From Limnobacter sp. MED105 (lineage in GTDB: Bacteria; Pseudomonadota; Gammaproteobacteria; Burkholderiales; Burkholderiaceae_B): a stretch of DNA of 64,000 bases. The position numbers and the translations under genes are program-made. The DNA is taken from positions 1-64,000 of the forward strand of contig NZ_ABCT01000010.1 in the NCBI RefSeq assembly GCF_000170915.1, given 5' to 3'. Numbering within the stretch: position 1 is the first letter of the stretch; every line of letters starts with the position of its first letter. Below are positions 27,276 through 35,383 of the stretch, piece by piece. A model generated the notes under the pieces. That model did not search any database, was not told the origin of the DNA, and saw only the letters and a program-made list of their open reading frames with translations.

Positions 27276-28340
27276 ATGAAGTATGTCGTAGCTGGTTTGT
27301 TTAGTGTCATTGCAGGTTTTTTAATACAGGGTTGTGCCGCATCGAATCCATATTTCGACTCAAGCAAACCCCACCATCGACCTGATGGCTTTGTGAACTC
27401 GGATGGCACGATTGTTTCAAAACCAATGTCGGATCTGCTTCGTTGGTACCGAGAACGATTCGGCAAAGACCTGCCACCACCTCCCGGCGAATTCATCGCC
27501 AGTTATGCCGATTTCCCCCTGAAGGCCTTCGACAAAAGCCAACTTTCCAAATACTCGGAAACCACAGCCACTTGGCTAGGACACGCCACTGTAATGGTTC
27601 GTGCAAATGGTTTTACGATGTTGACCGACCCCCACTTTTCGATTCGCGCATTTCCAGTGCAATGGGCTGGACCTTCCCGAAAGGTTCAATCGCCAAGCCG
27701 TGTTGAAAACCTTCCAAAAATCGATGTTGTGGTGATTAGCCACAGCCACTATGACCACCTGGATCACAACACAGTGGTCAAACTGGCCAAACAACAACCT
27801 GATACTCTTTTTCTTGTACCACTTGGCCTTGAGTCACTGCTGAAAAGCTGGGGTGTTGAAAACGTCAAGGAAATGGACTGGTGGGAAACTCACACCATCG
27901 GGGAGAACCAGATTACTTTCGTACCGGCATATCACTGGTCAGCGCGTACGCTGACAGATAGAAATAAATCGCTGTGGGGAGGCTGGACGATGAAAAACCC
28001 CAAGCTGAACTTCTATTTCTCTGGCGATACCGGCTACAGCAAAGACTTCGAAGAAATTGGAAAACGTTTGGGTCCATTCGACTTCAGCGCAATTGCAGTC
28101 GGTGCCTACGAGCCTCGGTGGTTTATGAAAGCACAACACATTAACCCGGATGAGGCCGTGCAAATTCACAAAGATGTTCGTTCATCCAAGTCCATGGGTA
28201 TCCACTGGGGTACTTTTGAACTGACCGATGAACCTCTCGATCAACCCATTGGCGATTTGAAACTTGCCTTGGAAAAACACAGTGTGCAACCCAGCGACTT
28301 TGAGCTACTGGGCCACGGCGACACGATTAATTTACGTTGA
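27276..28340 (+). CDS. Metallo-beta-lactamase-fold lipoprotein, NAPE-PLD/UlaG-like
   Basis: 354 residues. A lipoprotein signal (LIQGC, acylated Cys at residue 19) precedes the hydrolase domain. ATWLGHATVMV and the zinc motif HSHYDHLD (H-x-H-x-D-H), FSGDTGYS and the late MGIHWGTFEL supply the metal ligands of the NAPE-PLD-like subgroup. The likely substrates are phosphodiesters such as N-acyl-phosphatidylethanolamine or related lipids, with the enzyme anchored to an envelope membrane. It lies downstream of the small membrane protein and may share its promoter. Confidence 0.9.
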   Translation: MKYVVAGLFSVIAGFLIQGCAASNPYFDSSKPHHRPDGFVNSDGTIVSKPMSDLLRWYRERFGKDLPPPPGEFIASYADFPLKAFDKSQLSKYSETTATWLGHATVMVRANGFTMLTDPHFSIRAFPVQWAGPSRKVQSPSRVENLPKIDVVVISHSHYDHLDHNTVVKLAKQQPDTLFLVPLGLESLLKSWGVENVKEMDWWETHTIGENQITFVPAYHWSARTLTDRNKSLWGGWTMKNPKLNFYFSGDTGYSKDFEEIGKRLGPFDFSAIAVGAYEPRWFMKAQHINPDEAVQIHKDVRSSKSMGIHWGTFELTDEPLDQPIGDLKLALEKHSVQPSDFELLGHGDTINLR

Positions 28341-28381
28341 AAGTTGAAGAAATTGTAAATGACTTAGATTGTCTGTCTAGG

Positions 28382-28795
28382 TCAAATCAATTTGTTGAAC
28401 TGGGGCATACAGTGACGAACCAAGGTCATTGTGAGCAGATCATTCAGCTGGTCGTCGGTGGCTTTGTCGGACAAAAAGTGAAGGCCCGCAAAAGAGGCCC
28501 AATTTGTCTCCGACACCCTGAAGGGAGTGTCCTGAATAACCAGAATTTGTGAGCCCGCGGCATACATGTCCAGCAAAGTGCTTTGAATCAAAGCACTTGA
28601 ACGCTGGAAGCTGGCGCGCACAACCACCAGACCCACATTCAGATTCTCGGCAGCCAACGCCAGCTCCTTGCCAGTTTGACGCGGCAACACTTCATGCTGC
28701 CCCCATACTTTTTGAGCGAACGCACAAATTTTGTCCAACAACTGTTTGTTGGGCTCCAGTACCACCACACCGATCGAGTCTTGCGCTGTTGACAT
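28382..28795 (-). CDS. Hypothetical protein, receiver-like fold without phospho-acceptor
   Basis: 137 residues. The alternation VVVLEPN / helix / LVVVRASF / LLDMYAAGSQILVIQDTPF / GLHFLSDKAT resembles a CheY-like receiver, but the acidic pocket and the aspartate at the end of strand 3 are replaced (VVVRAS). It may be a pseudo-receiver or an unrelated Rossmann-like protein. No DNA-binding or catalytic motif is visible. The 226 bp between it and the ABC1 kinase hold no gene that I can see. Confidence 0.6.
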   Translation of the reverse strand: MSTAQDSIGVVVLEPNKQLLDKICAFAQKVWGQHEVLPRQTGKELALAAENLNVGLVVVRASFQRSSALIQSTLLDMYAAGSQILVIQDTPFRVSETNWASFAGLHFLSDKATDDQLNDLLTMTLVRHCMPQFNKLI

Positions 28796-29022
28796 CTTGT
28801 TCGCCTTTTTGTCTAGGACAACTTGAACTATTTGACCACAAGCCTATGGGCAGAGCAATGCAAATTACTCTATATGCTCAATAAAGATAATTAATATGCA
28901 GTGCGATAACCATTAACGCACATTTAGAGCGCGCTAAGGTACAAAGGTTCCTGCTGCTTTGGCGTCAAAGCAGAGTTTTAATTGATAATTTCGGACAAAG
29001 GAAAATCGAGTTGTTTCTAGAA

Positions 29023-30450
29023 CTAACTCAAACCCAAATAAGGCTTAAGTAACTCATGCAGGCGCAGCTCAGCCCGCAAGGTTTTCAGGGTGACGAGTAC
29101 GCCACCAATGCGACGATGCAGAAATATAATTTCCTGCGGAGGTATCTTGAAATGCTTGGACATCATTTTCAATGCTGCAGTTTGACCAACCCTCGCCGGC
29201 AAATCTGTGTCTCCAAACCTATAGGCACCACCGGGGGTGTAAAGCCGATCAGGCACCATGGGGTCAAATGGTTTTCGAAACGGTTCAACAATCAGTTCCG
29301 TCAAGTCGCCAAATCCCTCCAGAAATGATTGTGGGGTGCTGGCGTCCATCAAACCAATCTCCAAGACGCCCTGGGCAACCTCGCGCCTGTCCGCCTGAAG
29401 TGATCCCCGAACGATGCGTCCGTAGCTTTCCACAAAAGATTTGTCGAAAGGACGGGTTGCCCCGAAATCGAGCGTCACGATTTGGTCGTTTTCACCCTGA
29501 GAATCGATGCGGACCCGGTAGTTTCCAAAATGAGGATCGGTCTGAACCAGATTCCAGTCGAAAAACTCGGTCACAAACAACTCTGCAAAACTGTTGGCCA
29601 AGGCATTTCGGCGGCTTTGCGACAAGGCCTGCACTTCTTTGGAAGACACAGAATATCCAGGTTCATAACGTGTTGTCAGCACGCGTTGGGCGCAAAACTC
29701 CGGGTAAACCTTGGGCACTATAAACCGTGAGTTGTTTGCCAACCGGTCGTGAAAAGTTTCCGTGAACTCACGCTCCTGCAGATAATCGCATTCACGAACG
29801 AGCATGTCGCGTAGTTCATTGAATACATCGGTCAAATCAAGTGCCTTGGGTGCCAGTCGAGTCGCGGAAATTAACCGGGACAAAGTACGTATATCGGTGT
29901 CGATGGCATTGGCCACGCCGGGGTACTGAATCTTGACCACAACCTGTTCACCGGTCGCTTTGATGGTGGCCAGGTGCGCTTGCCCCAAAGATGCAGCAGC
30001 AATGGGTTTTCGCTGAATATCGAGCTTTGCAATGGTCTTTTCGCCCAACGCATCAATCAACTGTGGCTCAACAAATGACCAGCTGACTGCCGGCGTGTTG
30101 TCCTGAAGTGTGGCCAGCACTTCCACAGCCTCCTCGGGTAGAAAATATTGCCCATACAACGACAACATTTGCCCCGCCTTCATCACGCTGCCTTTCAAAC
30201 GACCCAATTCATCGGCCAGTTCTTTGGCTTGAGCGCGGTAGAAGTTTCGGTTGGCCTCGTCTTTGGAATCACCACGACGAAAGAAATTTCGCACGGTGTG
30301 GCTGGCAATTTTGGCACCCGCACCCACGCCCATGCGTGTCAAGGCAACGTTGCGTTCGAATGCACCGGTTTTGATGCGATCCATGGTGCTGCCATCGGCA
30401 TCAGCTTTGGCATTGGCTTCTACGTTGTCGGATTTGTCCTGCTCAGCCAT
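29023..30450 (-). CDS. ABC1/UbiB-like atypical kinase
   Basis: 475 residues. The family's own KxGQ motif appears as MKAGQMLS (about 92-99), followed by AAASLGQAH (the alanine-rich nucleotide loop), VVKIQYPGV (ATP lysine), the catalytic TDPHFGNY and the metal-binding LDFGATR. Relatives include UbiB and COQ8, ATPases that support ubiquinone synthesis. The acidic Asn/Asp/Ala tail at the N-terminus and absence of other ubi genes make a general ABC1 assignment safer than UbiB. Confidence 0.92.
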   Translation of the reverse strand: MAEQDKSDNVEANAKADADGSTMDRIKTGAFERNVALTRMGVGAGAKIASHTVRNFFRRGDSKDEANRNFYRAQAKELADELGRLKGSVMKAGQMLSLYGQYFLPEEAVEVLATLQDNTPAVSWSFVEPQLIDALGEKTIAKLDIQRKPIAAASLGQAHLATIKATGEQVVVKIQYPGVANAIDTDIRTLSRLISATRLAPKALDLTDVFNELRDMLVRECDYLQEREFTETFHDRLANNSRFIVPKVYPEFCAQRVLTTRYEPGYSVSSKEVQALSQSRRNALANSFAELFVTEFFDWNLVQTDPHFGNYRVRIDSQGENDQIVTLDFGATRPFDKSFVESYGRIVRGSLQADRREVAQGVLEIGLMDASTPQSFLEGFGDLTELIVEPFRKPFDPMVPDRLYTPGGAYRFGDTDLPARVGQTAALKMMSKHFKIPPQEIIFLHRRIGGVLVTLKTLRAELRLHELLKPYLGLS

Positions 30451-30559
30451 GCTGCGAAAGGTCCTTGCGAATACAAAGTGAGTTGGGCGACATTGTAGTG
30501 GCTGGTCGCCCGGTACTGATGAAAAAGCACTCTAAATCGCGGTGCAATTTCACGCAAAG

Positions 30560-31885
30560 TTAGCGCATCAATTTACGCAGTGCGGCGGGCGTAAAGTCTC
30601 CTGGCTTCACAGGCACATTGAACTCTGTGGCTGGTTCTTCATTCTGGAATGCACTGAATACGGATTTACGTGCATTCAAATCATGCTGCACTTCACCAGA
30701 GGTGTACAAGCCCGGTGCATCGTACGCCTGCATCAAATAGAGCATTTTGACGCGCCACAGTTCACCTTTGGTGTCGTATTGATCCATCAGGGCAACGTAC
30801 CAGCTGTCTTCATCAACATACATGGTGCGCTTGGAGTAGATATGCTCTGCGCCCTGCTTCAAGGTGCCTTCGATCACCCAAACCCGGTGCAGCTCAAATC
30901 GGGTTAATTCTGGTTTCACGAAAGCATCGTTGATCATGTTGTCGTACTTCAGGCTTTTGTCACTGAGCTTGTAGTTGTTGTAAGGAATGTACATTTCACG
31001 CTTGCCCAGCAACTTCCACTCAAAACGTTCGGGCGAACCGTTAAATCCGTAAATGTCGTCCACTGTGCGCAAGGCATCGGTATTTCCGGCCGGGGCAGCG
31101 TGCACAAGTTCAGGCGCGCGCAATACTCGCCGCTGGCCAGAATTCACGATCCATGCGTTGCGGGTGTCTTCTTTGAAATTCAGGGTGTCAAGCACCAGCA
31201 GGGCTTCACCCGATTGTGCTGAAGGCTTTGTAGACTCGCCAATCAACGCGAACAACAAGGTACTGCCTGCTTTGCCGATGGATGGCGCCCAAGCAATGGT
31301 TTGGCTGCTGGCAAATGTAATCGGCTTGCTGCCATTGCCTGCCACAAAGCCCGCGGTGTGCGACCTTAACGTTTGTGCCGGGCGCCGAAGCAAAGTATTC
31401 CAGACTGCTTCAAGCCCGTTTTTGGGCTGAGGAAAAGGCACGCTGGTAGATTGCACACCCTCAATCGCCAAACCACCATGCGCCAACTTGGCTTTGCCAG
31501 ATTCCGTGCTGATGCTCGTCATCATTTCTGAAGAAAAAGCAGCAGTGCGATGCGTTTTATAAACGGGAATACTGTAGTTTGCATAACGTTTGATCAAGGC
31601 GATTTGCCCCGCAGGCAAAAATTTTTCATGCTGGGCCAAATTACTTTGATTCACCACAAACAAGGGTTTTTCACCTGCAAATGGATCGACGTAGCCCTTC
31701 TTGGGATCAAACCCAGCAGGCGCTTTGGTAAGCCCGCCTGTCCATTCCGGAATAGTACCGGCCGCATTGCCCGCTATTTCAGCACCCAAGGCGTTTACTG
31801 AACCTGTCTGAGCCATTGCTACCGTGCCGCTGAGCGCAAAGCACACTGCCGAGGCCAACACGCCTCGCAATAATTCAAATCGCAT
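30560..31885 (-). CDS. DUF1329 exported protein
   Basis: 441 residues with a signal peptide (cleavage after VAMAQ, about residue 26). Conserved DUF1329 blocks include AGTIPEWTGGL, YVDPFAGEKPLFVV, the YANYSIPVYKTHRTA region and DEDSWYVALMDQYD. The fold is LolA/LolB-like, suggesting envelope lipid or lipoprotein handling; related genes are often beside RND transporters or alkane/aromatic degradation genes, though not here. It follows the LCM-family methyltransferase by 39 nt. Confidence 0.9.
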   Translation of the reverse strand: MRFELLRGVLASAVCFALSGTVAMAQTGSVNALGAEIAGNAAGTIPEWTGGLTKAPAGFDPKKGYVDPFAGEKPLFVVNQSNLAQHEKFLPAGQIALIKRYANYSIPVYKTHRTAAFSSEMMTSISTESGKAKLAHGGLAIEGVQSTSVPFPQPKNGLEAVWNTLLRRPAQTLRSHTAGFVAGNGSKPITFASSQTIAWAPSIGKAGSTLLFALIGESTKPSAQSGEALLVLDTLNFKEDTRNAWIVNSGQRRVLRAPELVHAAPAGNTDALRTVDDIYGFNGSPERFEWKLLGKREMYIPYNNYKLSDKSLKYDNMINDAFVKPELTRFELHRVWVIEGTLKQGAEHIYSKRTMYVDEDSWYVALMDQYDTKGELWRVKMLYLMQAYDAPGLYTSGEVQHDLNARKSVFSAFQNEEPATEFNVPVKPGDFTPAALRKLMR

Positions 31886-31924
31886 TTTGTCTCCTGCTGG
31901 TGGTTCTGATTTTTTGTTGTGCGT

Positions 31925-32797
31925 CTACTTTACCGCACTGGCAGGGCGCGCAAACAAGATGCGACAAAAGTCTGCACCTTTGCCTGAACACGCAGGTATT
32001 TGCTGAGCAAAGTCGCTGGGCTTGAGTACCTGGCAGGCCATACCCAAATTTTCCATACTCAATTGCAAATGACCGGCTGTCTCAAAATGAAGATGCACTT
32101 TGCCACGAACGAAGATGCCAAGCCCGGCAACAAAAGCCTGCGCGAGGGGATCTGAATTTTGGGCTTGCAAGTGAATATCGGAAAGATAGGCCCCTTGCGG
32201 GAACTGAGCCAAAGTTGAAGAGATTCGGGCCCACAGGTTCAACACGGAATCTTTGTCAAAATAATTCAACAATCCTTCTGTCACCACAACCAAACCTTGG
32301 CTGGTATCCAACTGCATGGCCAAACCATCCAGGCTGTGTGCGCCCTGCTCTGCAAAAGCATCGACTACTTTGACGTGATGATTGGGGCACGCACGCAGCC
32401 GGGTAGCCAGTAACTTTCTCTTTTGGGCAACCATGCCTGGCAAGTCGGCTTCAATATAAGTAATTTTGTCGCCGTAACGCTCAACGAAACGACTGCCGCG
32501 GGGCGACAAACCCGCTGCAATCTCAATGATTTGAGTGGCTTTGCCCGATTCAATCAATTCAGTCAGATGGTGGTCGATGAGATCATGCCGGGCCAGCAAA
32601 AAATCCTCCAGTGTCGGCCCACCGAAGCTTCTGGACACAAACATGGAAGGTGCCAGCGCCATGTGAAGCGCACTGGCCGGCATGGATTTAAGTTCGGGAA
32701 TGGATCGACCAGTAGATTGCCAAACCTGCCCCGTGTACAAGGCCGTGGGACTTATACGGGCTGCAGAAAGCCACTGCGAGGCAAGTTTTTTAACCAT
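31925..32797 (-). CDS. LCM/TcmP-family S-adenosylmethionine methyltransferase
   Basis: 290 residues. The SAM site is QIIEIAAGLSPRGSRF, with YIEADLPGM and VVTEGLLNYF characteristic of the leucine carboxyl methyltransferase-like family. The substrate is unknown. It is at the end of the compact psd-led operon, 8 nt after the DUF2237 gene. Confidence 0.85.
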   Translation of the reverse strand: MVKKLASQWLSAARISPTALYTGQVWQSTGRSIPELKSMPASALHMALAPSMFVSRSFGGPTLEDFLLARHDLIDHHLTELIESGKATQIIEIAAGLSPRGSRFVERYGDKITYIEADLPGMVAQKRKLLATRLRACPNHHVKVVDAFAEQGAHSLDGLAMQLDTSQGLVVVTEGLLNYFDKDSVLNLWARISSTLAQFPQGAYLSDIHLQAQNSDPLAQAFVAGLGIFVRGKVHLHFETAGHLQLSMENLGMACQVLKPSDFAQQIPACSGKGADFCRILFARPASAVK

Positions 32798-32805
32798 AAG
32801 ATCCT

Positions 32806-33186
32806 TTACACGATTGAATGTTCAAGCAAGGTTTCCAGGGGCACAATTTCCAACGCAGTTTGATTGGTGCCCTCCAGATACACTGGTGGAGCAACACCCG
32901 CTTCATAGGCCTCCAGCCAGCGGCTGGCACATACGCACCAACGGTCTCCAGGCTTCAGCCCGGCGAAACGATACTGGGGCATGGGGCTGATAAGATCGTT
33001 GCCCATGCGCAATTGGAACTCCAGAAATTCCTGAGTGACCTTTGCACACACGACGTGACGACCCAAATCGTTGGGGCCAGTGCTGCAGCAGCCATCTCGC
33101 ATAAAACCGGTAAGGGGCGCATAGGAACAGGCGAGCAAGGGGCCGCCAAGCACGTTTTTATCTTGTTTCACAGTGACTTTCGACAT
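32806..33186 (-). CDS. DUF2237 family protein
   Basis: 126 residues. The opening NVLGGPLLACSYAPLTGFMRDGCC and later GLKPGDRWCVCASRW are the signature of DUF2237; four conserved cysteines (two in GCC and two in WCVC) suggest a metal or redox site. No function is established. The short spacing (3 nt from the thioesterase, 8 nt to the methyltransferase) makes co-expression likely. Confidence 0.93.
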   Translation of the reverse strand: MSKVTVKQDKNVLGGPLLACSYAPLTGFMRDGCCSTGPNDLGRHVVCAKVTQEFLEFQLRMGNDLISPMPQYRFAGLKPGDRWCVCASRWLEAYEAGVAPPVYLEGTNQTALEIVPLETLLEHSIV

Positions 33187-33189
33187 GAG

Positions 33190-33639
33190 TTATTTTGAAC
33201 CGGGAACAGGCACAACAGCCATGGTGAGTCGGGAAATACAACTGAGTTTTCCGCCGTCATCATGTAACTCAATACTCCAGACTTGAGAACTTTTGCCGGC
33301 ATGCCACAATTTGGCAGTGCCTGTTACTTTGCCGCTTCTAACGCCACGCAAATGGTTGGCGTTGACCTCTTGCCCAACACAATAAAATTTGCTGTTGTCG
33401 ACCATCAAATTGGCCGCGATGCTGCCCAGGGTTTCAGCCAGCACCACATTTGCCCCGCCGTGAACCAGCCCAAATGGCTGAAATGTACGACTATCGGCTG
33501 GCATGGTACCGCGAATATAGTCAGGCCCTACTTCGGTGATTTCAATGCCCATGGCCTCACAGGCTGTGTTTTTACACATGGCATTCATGTTTTCCAGATC
33601 GGGCGTGGAAAACCAAATGGGTTGTTGATCTTTTTGCAT
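33190..33639 (-). CDS. PaaI-type hotdog thioesterase
   Basis: 149 residues of hotdog fold: GLVHGGANVVLAETLGS is the central helix motif with the acidic catalytic residue in AETLGS, and EVNANHLRGVRSGKVTGTA is the following strand pair. It hydrolyses acyl-CoA, often aromatic or hydroxybenzoyl-CoA, or acts as a general housekeeping thioesterase (YbdB/PaaI type). Fourth gene from the other end of the psd operon. Confidence 0.9.
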   Translation of the reverse strand: MQKDQQPIWFSTPDLENMNAMCKNTACEAMGIEITEVGPDYIRGTMPADSRTFQPFGLVHGGANVVLAETLGSIAANLMVDNSKFYCVGQEVNANHLRGVRSGKVTGTAKLWHAGKSSQVWSIELHDDGGKLSCISRLTMAVVPVPGSK

Positions 33640-33690
33640 GGCTGCGAAGTCTCTTTAAGTTTAATTTGTGTCCTATTTTAGGCATGCAAT

Positions 33691-34434
33691 TTAAACTTTT
33701 GGAGTGGCCTCGATTAGTTTGGCCACTGTATTGGACAAATTCAGGGCAGTTTCTTCTTTCAATCGATGGCAATTGGCATACAAATCAGCCTCGATGGAGA
33801 AAAAACCAGCACCCACATGGGCCAGCGCGATCACATTGCCGCTGGCACAAGGCGCCAAGGCCATGGCATGACCGTCGAATGCGTCCAGCAGGCGTTGTTT
33901 ACTTTGAGTGGAATCTTTCTGATTGCTTAACAGATTCGCCACAAAATACCCCTGCTCGCTCAACAAGGCTTTGCAGTTCAAGTAAAACGCAGTTGAATTC
34001 AAGGGGCCAACTTTGGCTTTGCCATCGAAACCATCCACCATGATCAAATCAAATTGACGGTCAGTTTTGCTCACTGCACTGGCCATGTAGTCGGCACCGC
34101 AATTCACTTCAACCTGAAAGTTCGGGGATAAGGGCGGCAGCTTGAAATGCATTTGTGCAGCCGCAACCACTGCGTGTGATATTTCCACCACGGTAATTTT
34201 GCAACCGGGCCTGTGCTTGTGTAAAAACTTGGGCAGTGCACCCACCCCCAAACCCACGAACAGGGCATTGCGCGGCCAGTTTGCTTCGGGGTTCAAGAGT
34301 AACGGGGCCATCATTTCACGGGTGTATTCAAGCTCGAGCGCATACGGCCTTGCGATTCGCATGGCCCCTTGCACCCAGTCACTGCCAAAATGAAGTTGGC
34401 GAACGCCCTTTTCTTCGCTGATCAATATGTCCAT
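33691..34434 (-). CDS. Spermidine synthase-like methyltransferase-fold protein
   Basis: About 247 residues from ATG 34434 (an in-frame TTG lies 3 codons upstream). The SAM-type loop LFVGLGVGALPKF, VVEISHAVVAAA and LIMVDGFDGK match the spermidine synthase fold. The protein lacks the full N-terminal beta-domain of SpeE, and the GGGEG loop is changed to GLGVGA, so polyamine transfer is unproven. It lies 20 nt after psd. Confidence 0.8.
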   Translation of the reverse strand: MDILISEEKGVRQLHFGSDWVQGAMRIARPYALELEYTREMMAPLLLNPEANWPRNALFVGLGVGALPKFLHKHRPGCKITVVEISHAVVAAAQMHFKLPPLSPNFQVEVNCGADYMASAVSKTDRQFDLIMVDGFDGKAKVGPLNSTAFYLNCKALLSEQGYFVANLLSNQKDSTQSKQRLLDAFDGHAMALAPCASGNVIALAHVGAGFFSIEADLYANCHRLKEETALNLSNTVAKLIEATPKV

Positions 34435-34454
34435 AGGGCGCAAGAATAACCGAA

Positions 34455-35255
34455 TTATTCGAACAGGGCTTGCCCCATGAACACGCGGCTTCCTTCAGCC
34501 AGGCCCTGAGCCAGATTCCAGTGTGGTGGCACCAACAATACAATGGTTGAACCGTGCTCAAACCACCCCAGTTCTTCACCTTTGTGAATGGGTGTGTGGG
34601 TACGCACACGTTGAGGCCCGCGGTCATTTTGATTGAATACACGGCCAGTACAGTGCAAACGAATGCCAGCCACTAATATTGCCGCCACCGGCACAATTGC
34701 GAAAGGCTCGCCTTGTGCGGTTTTACCGCTTAACACCGCCCGTTCATTTTTACAGAACAGCTTCTCTACCCGCTTCAGTGCCACTGGGTTCACATTCCAT
34801 GTGTCCCCGTGAATGTAATCCACTTGCTCCACCACCCCATCCAGTGGCGAATGCATTCGGTGATACATGCTGGCCGTAATCCGAATGGTGAGGTATCGAT
34901 GACCATGGAATTTCATGGCCAATACAGGGTCTACCAGTAGCTCTTCTATGGCGTAAGGGAAGCCTTTTACTTGGAGGAGACTGCCGTTCTCAACCAAGCC
35001 ATGGGCACCCAGAATTCCATCGCAGGGGCAGGTGCCAAGGGCATTCGTCGCCACTGGCCGCACACCCGGCTTGAGTGCGCGAGTGAAGCAATCGTGAATG
35101 GAGTTGAATTGCTGCTTTTGCGCTTCGTGCAAGCTTAAATCTGCAAAATGGCGCCACAACCACAAGGCTGGTTGTGCAAACCACGGGTGTTTGATTTTGC
35201 TGACCTTGCCCATCAACCAGGAGCTGAACAAGCGGGGAATTCGATTGGTCAACAT
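34455..35255 (-). CDS. psd: Phosphatidylserine decarboxylase
   Basis: 266 residues from the ATG at 35255, which matches the family's usual N-terminus (LTNRIPRLFSSWLMGK). The longer open frame to 35456 would run across the divergent aminotransferase start. PCDGILGAHG, FHGHRYLTIRI, MYHRMHSPLDG and ANI-type sequences are family blocks; the C-terminal GST of FEHGSTIVLLV is the self-cleavage site that creates the pyruvoyl cofactor. It makes phosphatidylethanolamine from phosphatidylserine in the inner membrane. It heads the five-gene operon down to 31925. Confidence 0.9.
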   Translation of the reverse strand: MLTNRIPRLFSSWLMGKVSKIKHPWFAQPALWLWRHFADLSLHEAQKQQFNSIHDCFTRALKPGVRPVATNALGTCPCDGILGAHGLVENGSLLQVKGFPYAIEELLVDPVLAMKFHGHRYLTIRITASMYHRMHSPLDGVVEQVDYIHGDTWNVNPVALKRVEKLFCKNERAVLSGKTAQGEPFAIVPVAAILVAGIRLHCTGRVFNQNDRGPQRVRTHTPIHKGEELGWFEHGSTIVLLVPPHWNLAQGLAEGSRVFMGQALFE

Positions 35256-35383
35256 GAAGTTGGCACTTTCCTGCAACTGAATGCGGGACGCTTGAAGCGC
35301 AGAAGTTGCCTGTGTATTTTTTTGCAATTTAATCAGCCTGTCACCGAGATGGCGTACAACCATACCTGTTGTATTTGACAGAA

